The notes under the pieces: generated by a model
What the model was told of the DNA's origin: nothing
Databases searched by the model: none
Seen by the model: the letters and a program-made list of their open reading frames with translations, nothing else
Made by a program: the position numbers and the translations under genes
Origin: Acidobacteriota bacterium
GTDB taxonomy: Bacteria > Acidobacteriota > Terriglobia > Acidiferrales > UBA7541
Direction of reading: 5' to 3'
DNA length: 36,636 nt
Assembly: GCA_003223215.1 (NCBI GenBank)
Contig: QHYH01000140.1
Coordinates: forward strand, 1-36,636
Shown here: positions 1 through 8,770 of the stretch, in pieces
Layout of the letters: each line of letters opens with the position of its first letter
Position numbering within the stretch: position 1 is the first letter of the stretch

Positions 1-60
1 CAGAGTGAGACGGCTTCTGTCGCCAACGCGGCTGCACAAACGCTACGACATCTCGAGCTC

Positions 61-94
61 ATTTTCATCCTTCGTTGTGACCCCGAAGGGGCCA
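61..94 (-). terminator. Hairpin tail downstream of adop1 (tail element copy 1)
   Basis: Read leftward, the adop1 stop is followed by a GC-rich perfect or G-U stem at 79-93 (GGCCCC-TTC-GGGGTC), then the conserved string CACAACGAAGGATGAAAAT. The same string follows adop2 and adop4, but there the stem is GGCTCT-CGG-AGAGCC, so the stem sequence changed while pairing was kept. This favours a functional RNA hairpin such as a terminator or 3' stabiliser. There is no long U tract directly after the stem. The distal half seen in the other copies is not present here. Confidence 0.6.
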
Positions 95-98
95 TGAG

Positions 99-2804
99 TT
101 ACTCGTACCTCAGGGCAACCATGGGATCGACACGCATAGCGCGGCGGGCGGGTAAATACCCCGCCACCAGCGCCACCGCCGACAGCACTCCCACCGCTAC
201 CGCCATCGTGTATGTGTCCTGCGCCGCCATGCCAAACAACAAGCTCTGCAACAAACGCACTGAGCCCAGCGCCACTCCCACCCCAATCGCCACGCCCACG
301 ACCAGGATCAGTAGTACTTCGCGCAACACAAGTCTCAAGATTGATCCCGGCTGCGCCCCCAGCGCCATCCGCACCCCAAATTCCGTCTGCCGCTGCGTCA
401 CCAGATAGCTCACCGCCCCAAACAGCCCCATCATCGCCAGCAACAACCCCAGCATTCCAAAAAATCCAGATACTGCGGCCAACAGCCGCTCCTGCACGAG
501 ATCGTCACCCACTTGACCAGCAAGCGTACGAAAGTTCAGAGGAATGTCCTTACTCACCTCTGCCGCAGCCCTCCGTACGGGTTCAATCAGCATCTCGGGC
601 GCGACAGTCGTTCGAAGCACGAACTCTTCAACAGATACGCGTGAAGGTATCTGGGCCGCGGGAAAGAACACTGTCGGCGGAACAACTTCTCGCACTCGTT
701 CGTATTTGGAGTCCTTCACCACACCTACAATTTCTACTTGTTCCGGTTCGTCTCCCCACCGGAAATGTCTTCCCAGTACGTTCCCGCCTGGAAAGAATTT
801 GCGCACTGCCGTCTCGTTCACGATCGCCACATGTGCGGAATTCTTCGAATCGTGTTCATCGAAGTCGCGCCCCTGCAGGAGAGGGCTGCGCAATACCGCG
901 AAATAACCAGGACTCACGAAGTTGAGGTAAATGGATGCCTCATCGCCTGTGGGCGCATTGGGAGCATCTGTGTGAATGATTTGAAGCCAATTGTCATCAC
1001 CAATGGGTGTTGTAAACGCACGGGCCGTCGAAAGGACGCCCGGAAGTGCACGCAGCCTCGGCTCGATCTCTTCATAAATCGCTGTTCGCTTTTCAGGTCC
1101 TGCCTTCGCCGTGTCTACCGCGAACCACGGTGGCGTCGCGCTGACCACCAAAACATTGCTACGGTCGAAACCTAGGTCAAGAGTCACCAGCTTCACAAAA
1201 CTGCGGAGCAGCAGGCCACCTCCGATCAACAGCACGAGCGTAAGCGCTACCTGCCCGGCCACAATCCATCGGCCTGCTCCTAATCCCCGTGCATCTCCGG
1301 CGCAGGCCCTAGCCTTCATCGCCTCAATCAGCGCGATCCTCGTCGAACGAAATGCGGGCAACAGCCCAACCAGAATCGCCGTGAGAGCCGCAGACAGCGC
1401 CGTGAATACCAGCACCCTTGCGTTGATGGAAAGATCGAGAAAGACGTCGTTTTCTGCAGTAGCTAATTGCCGCACCAGTAGCGCGCCGCTCCACTTTGCA
1501 AACAGCACCCCAAGTCCGGCCCCCACAAACGAGAGCAGCACAGATTCTGTGAGCAGTTGACGAATCAACCGGCCCCGCCCCGCTCCAAGGGCTTTGCGGA
1601 CGGCGATCTCCTTTCCACGGGCTGTGCCCCTCGCCAGCATCAGGCTTACGATATTCGCGCACGCGATGAGCATCACCACCGCGACGATGACCATCAGCAC
1701 GCGCAACGCCTGCCCAAACTCGCCGCGCAGTTCTGAAGTTCCCACACCCGCCGGAACGCTTACCAGTTTTGCCCTCAGGAATCGCCGTTGACCTTCTGCA
1801 TCCCAGCCCGGTAGCGCCGCATTCATCACTCCGGGCGAAAGTGCTTCTAGCCGTGCATTCAGTTGCACTGGTGTTATTCCCGGTTTGACGCGGCCCATGA
1901 TGCTCAGCCACCAGCGCGAGCGGCTCTCTGTGTTTCGCTTATCGAAGAGCGCGCTCGCGCAGATCGGCACAGCCACGTCAAACTTCTTCCCTACCTCGAC
2001 GCCGTAGAAGCGCGGCGCGCTGACACCGATCACCTCGAACGGTTGCCCGTACAAGGACAGCGTCCTGCCCAGTACGTTCCTCTCGCGACCAAAATTTGTC
2101 TCCCAGAATCCATAACTCAACACCGCAACGGGAGCGCAGCCCGGTCGGTCATCCGCAGCTGCAATCAACCGGCCTTCTGCTGCATTCACTCCGAGCGTGG
2201 TGAAGTAGTTCCCACTCACGAACAAGCCCTGCACCGCTCGAACGTTGCCGCTCCACTCCAGCGTGAATGGTTTCGAACGGCTCCAGGCAAACACTCCCGC
2301 GAAGGCCTCCTCCTGATCACGCACGCCTTCCCACAGAGCATTCGTGAAACCATCGCGGGCTTTGTCCTCGGGCTCCTGACGCAGAAGCAGCACCAGCTCT
2401 TGCGGATTTCCTACCGGCAACAGCCGCAGCAGCACCGCGTCCATCATGCTGAAAATGGTGGTAGTGGCGCCGATGCCGAGCGCGAGCGTGACAAGAGCAA
2501 CAGCGGTGAAGCCGGGAGATTTGCGCAATATGCGCAAACCAAAGTGCAAATCCTGTACGAAGTCCTGAATCAGATTTACACGCCGCGCGTCGCGGCATTT
2601 CTCTTTCGTCTGCTCGATACCGCCCAGGTCGAGTCGCGCCCGCCGCCGCGCTTCCTCTGGTGCCATCCCTTTTGCGACGTATTCGTCGGTTTTTCGTTCG
2701 ACGTGGTCGCGCAGCTCGTCGTCCAGTTCCTGGTCGGCCTGCGCCCCGCGAAACAACGACCGCAGTCTTAGGGGAATCGTGAACAGCCAATGTTCCGGTC
2801 GCAT
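99..2804 (-). CDS. ADOP-family orphan ABC permease (adop1)
   Basis: Inner-membrane permease of about 901 aa in the acidobacterial duplicated orphan permease family. Its role is unproven; relatives such as MacB, LolC and FtsX couple ATP hydrolysis to substrate extrusion or periplasmic mechanics. The order is a cytoplasmic N-terminal segment (about 1-85), first membrane helix (about 98-120), periplasmic MacB-type core, first FtsX helix block containing the hallmark EIAVRKALGAGRGRLIRQLL, a central helix, second periplasmic core, and a last FtsX block with EFGVRMALGAQ ending in VDPMVALRYE. The ATG at 2804 is preferred over an upstream GTG at 2822 because adop1-3 all begin MRPEHWLFTI there and a GGAGG lies just upstream. 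It is the last gene of the leftward operon, 111 bp after adop2, and that gap holds a repeat element. No ATP-binding subunit is encoded in the window. Confidence 0.93.
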   Translation of the reverse strand: MRPEHWLFTIPLRLRSLFRGAQADQELDDELRDHVERKTDEYVAKGMAPEEARRRARLDLGGIEQTKEKCRDARRVNLIQDFVQDLHFGLRILRKSPGFTAVALVTLALGIGATTTIFSMMDAVLLRLLPVGNPQELVLLLRQEPEDKARDGFTNALWEGVRDQEEAFAGVFAWSRSKPFTLEWSGNVRAVQGLFVSGNYFTTLGVNAAEGRLIAAADDRPGCAPVAVLSYGFWETNFGRERNVLGRTLSLYGQPFEVIGVSAPRFYGVEVGKKFDVAVPICASALFDKRNTESRSRWWLSIMGRVKPGITPVQLNARLEALSPGVMNAALPGWDAEGQRRFLRAKLVSVPAGVGTSELRGEFGQALRVLMVIVAVVMLIACANIVSLMLARGTARGKEIAVRKALGAGRGRLIRQLLTESVLLSFVGAGLGVLFAKWSGALLVRQLATAENDVFLDLSINARVLVFTALSAALTAILVGLLPAFRSTRIALIEAMKARACAGDARGLGAGRWIVAGQVALTLVLLIGGGLLLRSFVKLVTLDLGFDRSNVLVVSATPPWFAVDTAKAGPEKRTAIYEEIEPRLRALPGVLSTARAFTTPIGDDNWLQIIHTDAPNAPTGDEASIYLNFVSPGYFAVLRSPLLQGRDFDEHDSKNSAHVAIVNETAVRKFFPGGNVLGRHFRWGDEPEQVEIVGVVKDSKYERVREVVPPTVFFPAAQIPSRVSVEEFVLRTTVAPEMLIEPVRRAAAEVSKDIPLNFRTLAGQVGDDLVQERLLAAVSGFFGMLGLLLAMMGLFGAVSYLVTQRQTEFGVRMALGAQPGSILRLVLREVLLILVVGVAIGVGVALGSVRLLQSLLFGMAAQDTYTMAVAVGVLSAVALVAGYLPARRAMRVDPMVALRYE

Positions 2805-2818
2805 TCTCCGGCCCTCCC

Positions 2819-2914
2819 TCACTCCTATGAAAATAGCTGCCTATCGCGTTGAAAACAAAGCATAGGTGCCTGGGTCCATTTTCATCCTTCGTTGTGGCTC
2901 TCCGAGAGCCATGA
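2819..2914 (-). repeat. adop tail element (copy 2), between adop2 and adop1
   Basis: Read leftward from the adop2 stop: a 15-nt hairpin at 2896-2910 (GGCTCT-CGG-AGAGCC), then CACAACGAAGGATGAAAAT, a variable middle, then a distal block TTTTCAACGCGATAGGC followed by a block ending TATTTTCATAGGAGTGA. The last bases run into the ribosome-binding region of adop1. ATGAAAAT and ATTTTCAT are complementary, so a second, larger hairpin can form around the variable middle. The element closely matches 20611-20707 after adop4, in the same orientation relative to the gene. It may act as a partial terminator or processing site that sets adop1 expression below adop2; this is inference. Confidence 0.7.
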
Positions 2915-2915
2915 G

Positions 2916-5555
2916 TTACTCGTATCTCAGGGCTATCATGGGATCGACGCGCGTCGCGCGCCGTGCGGGGACGTAGGATGCTGCCAGCGCTGAGAGGACG
3001 AGGGCCACCACCACTGCTGCGAAGGTCTCTGGGTCGCCTGGTTTGACTTCGAATAAGAAATTCGCAAGCACGCGCGTTAAACTGAGCGCGCCAGCTCCCC
3101 CCAGAATGATTCCCATCGAAATCAGAACGAGCCCTTTTCTCAGGAGCATCTGTAATACGTCAGCACTCTGCGCGCCCAAAGCTATGCGGACGCCGATCTC
3201 TTGTGTGCGTTGCGCGACCGAGTAAGCCAAGACGCCATAAACGCCCACGATCGTCAGGACCAACGCAACGAGGGCGAATGTCATCAGCAATCTCGCCTGG
3301 AAGCGCGGCTCGGCGGTCGTCGTAGCAAGCAGGCTATCCATGGAAGTGATCGACACTGGCTGGTCCTTATCAATTTCTCGCAGAATGCTCCGCATCCCGG
3401 CAGCAACGTTTTCGGAAGGCGATGCGGTTTTCACGACGAACGTCATATGGCTGAGAAGGAATAGGTGCGTGATCTGGAGATAGGACTGGTAAATTGCGGG
3501 ATCGGATTTTTCCGCCAACCCTTTTTGCTTCACGTCATCTGCAACGCCGATGACGGTGAGCCAGTCTCCAGGTCCAGGATCATCTTCCATCGAGATGCGC
3601 TTCCCGATCGGATCTTCGCCAGGCCAGAGCGTTTGCGCGACGGACTGGCTCACGACAACGACCGCTGGCGCAGTGGCAGTATCGCGTTCGGTGAACTCAC
3701 GTCCGCGGAGCAAGTGGATTTCCATCGTCCTAAAATAACCAGAACTCACGCAAGGCTTATCGACGATGAAGCCCTTCGGCCGCAAACCGCCTTCGACTTG
3801 GAAATCGCCTCGGGTCAACTCTTCGGCGAGTGGAAGGTAGTTCACCAGCGCGGCAGCGAGCACGCCTGGCAGCCGGGAAAGCTCTGCCATCGTTCGTGTA
3901 TGAAACGCTTGCAACTGAGCCGCTGCGCGATAATTAGAATCGGGCAAGTCGACCGTGAGAGTGATCAGGCGCTGCGTCGAAAAACCAGGATCCACACTCC
4001 TCAGACGCAAGAAGCTCTTCAACATTAAACCAGCGCCGGTAAGTAGGATGAGCGCGAGGGCGATCTCTGAAATGGTCAGTGCGCCTCGAATACCTTCATG
4101 GCTCCGAGTCAGGGTGCGTCCCGCCGAACTCAACGCCTCGCGCGTGCTATGTCGCGTAGCCCGAAACGCCGGGGCCAAGCCGAACAGAATGCCAGTAAGA
4201 ATCGAAAGGCCAGCGGTGAAGGCAAGGACCCAACCATCGATCCGAATCATCTCCGTGCGCGGCACTGTTCCCACAGGCGCGAGAGCGGTGAGGGCCGGCA
4301 CACCCCAAAAGGCCAGTAACATTCCAGCCGTGCCTCCCGCGAGGGAAAGCAAGATACTCTCTGTTAGCAAGTGACGCACCAGCCGCCAACGGTTTGCGCC
4401 CAAGGTGCAGCGCACCGCGATTTCATGTCCTCGGCCGGCTGCCCGGGCCAAAAACAGATTGGCCACGTTCACGCAGGCGATCAGCAGAACGAACGCCACC
4501 GCGCCAGCGAACACGAGCAGCGAGCGACGAATGTTTGCAACGAATAAATCCTTTAATGGAATAATTTGCGGCCAACGGTCGCTTTTGTCCTCGCCTGGAC
4601 CGAGAGGCAGCCCGTCGGCGAAGGTTTCGAGTGCAACGTGCGCCTGTTGAGGCGAGACGCCGGGTTTCAGACGGCCCACTACTGGCCGAATGAAGGAATT
4701 GTGACCGATTTGCACGGCCAGCGGCATCCATACCTTGACTTCGGGCAGTGCAAAGCCGACGGGCATGATGCCAATCACGGTGCGGGCCACGCCGTCGAGG
4801 CGAATTGGCTTCCCTACAATTTGCGGGTCAGACCCAAAGCGCTCCTGCCAGAGGTTGTTGCTGATTACGGCGATATTGTCGCGGCCCGGCTGATCTTCTC
4901 CGGCAAAAAATTCTCGACCGATTGCGGGGTGGGTCCGAAGCGTCGCAAAAAAATCGGTCGTGACATACGAGACGGGAATTTGGACCGGATCACCCGCGTC
5001 AGTAAGATTTGCCCTATCTCCTCTGGTAAACATCGCTGTGCGCTCGAACACCTGATCCTGACCACGAAACGCGAGGTAATCGCGATCGGAAACGCCGGGT
5101 TCCCATCCGAAAGGGCCAACTCGCGGCACCAGCGAAACCAGGAACAGACGATCCGGTGCCGGGAACGGCATGGGCCGCAACAACACGCCGTTAACGACAG
5201 TGAAAACGGCCGTGTTAGCGCCGATGCCAATGGAAAGTGTTAGGACGGCAACGGCGGTGAACCCGGGAGATCTGCGCAGCATCCGCAGCCCGTAGCGCAC
5301 ATCTTGCGCAGAGTCCTGAATCCAGTTCACGCGTCGCGCGTCGCGGCATTTCTCTTTGGTCTGCTCGATACCGCCCAGGTCAAGTCGCGCGCTGCGGCGC
5401 GCCTCCTCTTGTGTCATCCCTTGTGCGACATATTCCTCGGTTTTTCGTTCGAGGTGGTCGCGCAGCTCGTCGTCCAATTCCTGGTCCGCCTGCGCCCAGC
5501 GAAACAACGACCGCAGCCGCAGTGGAATCGTGAACAGCCAATGCTCCGGTCGCAT
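2916..5555 (-). CDS. ADOP-family orphan ABC permease (adop2)
   Basis: A protein of about 879 aa with the duplicated MacB/FtsX architecture. The first helix motif is FTAVAVLTLSIGIGANTAVF, the first FtsX block carries GRGHEIAVRCTLGANRWRLV, and the last block has EIGVRIALGAQSADVLQML, ending VDPMIALRYE. The start is set at the ATG at 5555, which has AGGAGAG upstream and lies only 14 bp after the adop3 stop. A longer reading frame starting at 5633 would overlap adop3 and is not needed. The first 85 or so residues are almost the same as in adop1 and adop3, whereas the periplasmic cores are clearly different. The tight spacing implies co-transcription and possibly translational coupling with adop3. 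Two or three orphan permeases in one operon could form hetero-oligomers, but nothing in the sequence proves that. Confidence 0.93.
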   Translation of the reverse strand: MRPEHWLFTIPLRLRSLFRWAQADQELDDELRDHLERKTEEYVAQGMTQEEARRSARLDLGGIEQTKEKCRDARRVNWIQDSAQDVRYGLRMLRRSPGFTAVAVLTLSIGIGANTAVFTVVNGVLLRPMPFPAPDRLFLVSLVPRVGPFGWEPGVSDRDYLAFRGQDQVFERTAMFTRGDRANLTDAGDPVQIPVSYVTTDFFATLRTHPAIGREFFAGEDQPGRDNIAVISNNLWQERFGSDPQIVGKPIRLDGVARTVIGIMPVGFALPEVKVWMPLAVQIGHNSFIRPVVGRLKPGVSPQQAHVALETFADGLPLGPGEDKSDRWPQIIPLKDLFVANIRRSLLVFAGAVAFVLLIACVNVANLFLARAAGRGHEIAVRCTLGANRWRLVRHLLTESILLSLAGGTAGMLLAFWGVPALTALAPVGTVPRTEMIRIDGWVLAFTAGLSILTGILFGLAPAFRATRHSTREALSSAGRTLTRSHEGIRGALTISEIALALILLTGAGLMLKSFLRLRSVDPGFSTQRLITLTVDLPDSNYRAAAQLQAFHTRTMAELSRLPGVLAAALVNYLPLAEELTRGDFQVEGGLRPKGFIVDKPCVSSGYFRTMEIHLLRGREFTERDTATAPAVVVVSQSVAQTLWPGEDPIGKRISMEDDPGPGDWLTVIGVADDVKQKGLAEKSDPAIYQSYLQITHLFLLSHMTFVVKTASPSENVAAGMRSILREIDKDQPVSITSMDSLLATTTAEPRFQARLLMTFALVALVLTIVGVYGVLAYSVAQRTQEIGVRIALGAQSADVLQMLLRKGLVLISMGIILGGAGALSLTRVLANFLFEVKPGDPETFAAVVVALVLSALAASYVPARRATRVDPMIALRYE

Positions 5556-5569
5556 ACTCCGACTCTCCT

Positions 5570-8230
5570 TTACTCGTACCTCAGAGCGACTATCGGATCG
5601 ACACCCATCGCGCGACACGCGGGCAGATAGCACGCCGCCACGGCAACCGCCACAAACAAAATTGGCACTGCGGTGAACGTCAACGGATCATTGGGCGCGA
5701 CCTGATACAGCAATGTCGTGAGCGACCGGGTCGCTGCCAGCGCCACGACGATGCCCACCGCGACTCCTACCACCGCCAGCTTCAATCCACTGCCAATGAC
5801 CATGCGCAGTACCTGCACCGGGCTTGCGCCCAGCGCCATGCGGATGCCGATTTCGTGGATCCGTTGCGAAACCAGATGGGCCATTACGCCATAGATTCCG
5901 ATCGTCCCCAAAAACATGGCCAGCGCGCCGAAGAAGGCCATGAGCTTGGTCATCACGCGGTACCCTGCGTCCACAACAGCTATCAGGGTTTCGAGGGGAG
6001 CCGAAGAAATCGGCTGGTCGTTGTCTACCGACCAAATCGCATCGCGGATAGCGGTGGCCATCATCGTCGGATCAGCGGATGAGCGCACAACGAACGCCAG
6101 AGTCGAGGAAGGAAATTGGGCTAGGGGAACGAACATCAGCCATCCGCCTCGCTCTCGCAGGTGATCTCTCATAATGTCCCGTACCACCCCCACAATTGTG
6201 GCGACGGTATGTTGTTCGCCAAATCGAATTTGTCGTCCAATGGGATCTTCATTCGGCCAAAATTCCCGCGCGAAGCTTTGCGTGATAATCACGACTGGCG
6301 AACTTCCTTGCGAGTCCGCAGAATTAAAAAAGCGGCCTTTGACCAGCCCAATCTGCATCGTCGAAAAATAATCGGGGGAGGCGGCCGCAAAGCCTGCGCC
6401 AGTTCTTTCTCCCGGCTGAGAAGGCCTCCTAACGGCTTCCACTTCGACGCCCTGGCCAAAGCCGCCGAACGGAACGTTGCTGGCCGCGCCCGCCGAAGCT
6501 ACCCCCGGCAACGCACGGAGGCGCGCCAGAACTTCTTCACCGAAATTTCTCTTCTGCGAGTCATTTATGTATTTCGTCCTGGGCATCACAAGTTGCGCAG
6601 TCATGACGTTTTCCGGGTTGTAACCGGGGCTGGTGCGTATGGAAATGATGAAGCTCTTAACCACCAATGTCGCTGAGATGAGCACAACCACAGCGAGCGC
6701 TATCTCCGAAGCTACGAAGATTCGCCGCAAACGTGCGCCCCGTTGGCCGCCCGACGCCTGGCCTGACGCTTCCTTGAGCGTCTGATTAACGTCTAGCCTT
6801 GCATTCTGGAACGCCGGCGCCAGCCCGAACACTAACCCACACACGAGTGCAATTCCGAGCGTGAACGCCAGCGTCACGAAATCCAGGTCAACGTGTCCGT
6901 AATTGATCATGTATCCGCGAATGCGGCCCGGAATCCACGACTCGATCAGCCTCATCAACCAAAAGCCGAAAAGAGTTCCGGCGACTCCGCCCAGGAAAAA
7001 GAGAAGCAGTGATTCCGTCAGAAGCTGCCCAGCCAGCCGGCCTTCGGTCGCGCCAAGCGCCCCGCGTACGGCGAACTCCCTCGTGCGGCTTGTCGCCCGA
7101 GCCAGCATCAGATTTGCAACGTTCGCGCAGGCGATCAAAAGGATTAGCCCTACGATCACGAAGACAATCATCAGCTCAGGCCCTCCTTCTTTTCTGCGAA
7201 TATCCCAGGTCATGGAGTTGACAAGCCAGGTGAGATTGGCGTTCGTCTGTGAAAACTGCTTTTCAAGGCCTGAAAAAAACACTCCTGCTTCCGCTTCAGC
7301 TTGCTCTTGCGTCACGCCGGGCTTCAGTCGGCCAAATGCAGGAAGCCAGCTACCGCTGCGGTCCGCACGCTGCTTATCGGTGAGCGCCAGCGGCGTCCAT
7401 AAATTCGCGATGCCCATTAGCGGAAACTGAAACGTCCCCGGCATAACACCGATTACCGTGTACGCTTCGCCTCCAACGGTTATGTTGCGTCCGATAATTT
7501 TCGGGTTGCCGGCGTATCGGCCTTGCCATAATCCCTCGCCAAGAATGCAAACGTGCGGAGCGCCTGAGCGGTCGTCATCTGGTATAAAGGTTCGCCCTAA
7601 GATGGGCTTGGCGCCCAGCGCATCAAAGAAATTCCAGGTCACTCGCCCGCCGTCGACTAACTCGGGATGCCCGTCACCCGTGAGATTGAGACCCGCACCA
7701 GCCCAAGCTACGATTTGTTCGAACGAAGTGTTCTGCCGCTGAAAGTCGAAGAAGTCGGCAGGGGAGGTGACGTGCTCGCCGGTCCATCCGTTTTTCTTGT
7801 CATGCGTCGCGAATACCATCAAACGGTCGGATCGCGGATAGGGCAACGGTTTGATAATCCAGGCGTTGATACAGCTGAAGATGGCAGTGTTTGCGCCAAT
7901 CCCGAGGGCTAGCGTCAGGATCGCGACGACAGTGAACGCGCGGCTCTTTGCCAGCATTCGCAAGCCGTAGCGCAAATCCAGAATCAGGTCTTGAATCCAG
8001 TTGACTCTGCGCGCGTCACGGCATTCTTCCTTTACCTTCTCCACGCCGCCCAGGTCGAGCCGCGCGCGCCGGCGCGCCTCTTGTTGCGTCATTCCTTTTG
8101 CGAAATATTCCTCGGTTCTTCGTTCGAGGTGGTCGCGCAGCTCGTCGTCCAAATCCTGGTCCGCCTGCGCCCAGCGAAACAAGGACCGTAGCCGTAGGGA
8201 AATCGTGAATAGCCAATGCTCCGGTCGCAT
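5570..8230 (-). CDS. ADOP-family orphan ABC permease (adop3)
   Basis: First permease of the leftward operon, about 886 aa, starting 30 bp after the padR stop. The ATG at 8230 has GGAGG eight bases upstream. It has the N-terminal module MRPEHWLFTI, a first helix FTVVAILTLALGIGANTAIF, an FtsX block with REFAVRGALGATEGRLAGQLL, a central helix around IALAVVVLISATLVVKSF, and a terminal block with EIGIRMALGASPVQVLRMV ending VDPIVALRYE. Its stop leads directly into the adop2 ribosome-binding site. Placement right after padR suggests it is the direct regulatory target. The substrate cannot be deduced: the variable periplasmic cores carry no recognisable binding motif. Confidence 0.93.
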   Translation of the reverse strand: MRPEHWLFTISLRLRSLFRWAQADQDLDDELRDHLERRTEEYFAKGMTQQEARRRARLDLGGVEKVKEECRDARRVNWIQDLILDLRYGLRMLAKSRAFTVVAILTLALGIGANTAIFSCINAWIIKPLPYPRSDRLMVFATHDKKNGWTGEHVTSPADFFDFQRQNTSFEQIVAWAGAGLNLTGDGHPELVDGGRVTWNFFDALGAKPILGRTFIPDDDRSGAPHVCILGEGLWQGRYAGNPKIIGRNITVGGEAYTVIGVMPGTFQFPLMGIANLWTPLALTDKQRADRSGSWLPAFGRLKPGVTQEQAEAEAGVFFSGLEKQFSQTNANLTWLVNSMTWDIRRKEGGPELMIVFVIVGLILLIACANVANLMLARATSRTREFAVRGALGATEGRLAGQLLTESLLLFFLGGVAGTLFGFWLMRLIESWIPGRIRGYMINYGHVDLDFVTLAFTLGIALVCGLVFGLAPAFQNARLDVNQTLKEASGQASGGQRGARLRRIFVASEIALAVVVLISATLVVKSFIISIRTSPGYNPENVMTAQLVMPRTKYINDSQKRNFGEEVLARLRALPGVASAGAASNVPFGGFGQGVEVEAVRRPSQPGERTGAGFAAASPDYFSTMQIGLVKGRFFNSADSQGSSPVVIITQSFAREFWPNEDPIGRQIRFGEQHTVATIVGVVRDIMRDHLRERGGWLMFVPLAQFPSSTLAFVVRSSADPTMMATAIRDAIWSVDNDQPISSAPLETLIAVVDAGYRVMTKLMAFFGALAMFLGTIGIYGVMAHLVSQRIHEIGIRMALGASPVQVLRMVIGSGLKLAVVGVAVGIVVALAATRSLTTLLYQVAPNDPLTFTAVPILFVAVAVAACYLPACRAMGVDPIVALRYE

Positions 8231-8260
8231 ATGAAACCTCCGTTTCGCTCCGCGCGACGC

Positions 8261-8596
8261 TCACGCCTCTTTAAGCTTAATGACCCGCGAAATGGCGCTC
8301 GAAAGCCTGCCCCAGTTATCTGCTTCTTTTTCGAGCTGTCGCCGCCCGAGCCGCGTGAGCGAATAATATTTTGCGCGCCGACCATACTCGGACGTTTTCC
8401 ATTCGGCTGTGATCCAGCCCTCTTGCTCCAGCTTGTGCAACGACGGGTACAGCGATCCGTCGCTCACCTGCAAAACGTCGCCGGACACCTGCTTTAATCG
8501 CTGACTCACAGCGAAGCCGTTCATCGGCTCAAGCGCAAGAATTTTCAGCAGCAACATGTCCAACGTGCCCTGCACAAGATCGGAAGGCTTGCTCAT
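8261..8596 (-). CDS. PadR-family transcriptional regulator (acidobacterial ADOP-associated type)
   Basis: Small winged-helix DNA-binding protein of about 111 aa, beginning MSKPSDLVQGTLDMLLLKIL. The opening [D/S]LxQGTLDxLxLK is diagnostic of acidobacterial PadR proteins that sit next to ADOP permeases. The winged helix spans about residues 10-85, with the wing around DGSLYPSLHKLEQEGWI and GRRAKYYSLT. The C-terminal helix (about 85-111) is short, as usual in PadR-s1 proteins, and would form the dimer interface. The start at 8596 (GAGG eight bases upstream) is preferred over 8710, whose extra 38 residues are not PadR-like and cross an inverted repeat. PadR proteins usually repress their own operon until a ligand binds, so autoregulation of padR-adop3-adop2-adop1 is likely but inferred. 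Confidence 0.92.
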   Translation of the reverse strand: MSKPSDLVQGTLDMLLLKILALEPMNGFAVSQRLKQVSGDVLQVSDGSLYPSLHKLEQEGWITAEWKTSEYGRRAKYYSLTRLGRRQLEKEADNWGRLSSAISRVIKLKEA

Positions 8597-8622
8597 GTCT
8601 ATGTCCTCGGTAACCGAGACTA

Positions 8623-8655
8623 GCACCTCTGCGCTCGGTAAGCAAGGGGAGGTGC
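8623..8655. promoter_or_regulatory. Inverted repeat in the padR leader
   Basis: GCACCTC (8623-8629) and GAGGTGC (8649-8655) are perfect 7-bp complements separated by 19 bp, 27 bp upstream of the padR start. The position suits a PadR operator or a leader hairpin. On the top strand the right arm is followed by TTTTT, so it could also terminate rightward transcription, although no rightward gene precedes it. Confidence 0.35.
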
Positions 8656-8715
8656 TTTTTCGGGGCGCGAGACTGGCGGTTTGCGTTCCATTCAACGTGC
8701 TCCTGAGCAAGGAAT

Positions 8716-8749
8716 CCGAGTCAGAGAGGCTTTCGTCTCTCTGACTCGG
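8716..8749 (-). terminator. Perfect 13-bp hairpin downstream of the 8771-9157 ORF
   Basis: CCGAGTCAGAGAG (8716-8728) pairs perfectly with CTCTCTGACTCGG (8737-8749) around the 8-nt loop GCTTTCGT. It lies 22 bp after the stop of the leftward ORF 8771-9157 and ahead of the padR leader, so it probably insulates the adop operon from upstream transcription. There is no U tract, so it may act as a transcript end stabiliser or a weak bidirectional terminator. Confidence 0.6.
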
Positions 8750-8770
8750 CTAGGTGGATGTGGCAGCCCT

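Noticed and set aside
1863-2771. Long rightward frame opposite adop1 (about 300 codons)
   Set aside because: It is a shadow of adop1: composition is rich in Arg/His/Pro/Gln, with no domain or ribosome-binding site.
5556-5633. Longer N-terminus of adop2 overlapping adop3
   Set aside because: The conserved MRPEHW start with its own ribosome-binding site is at 5555; the extension is antisense-free filler overlapping the adop3 end.
99-8230. MacB-type efflux pump with its own ATPase
   Set aside because: No Walker A/B or ABC signature was found in any frame of the window; the genes fit the orphan-permease family instead.
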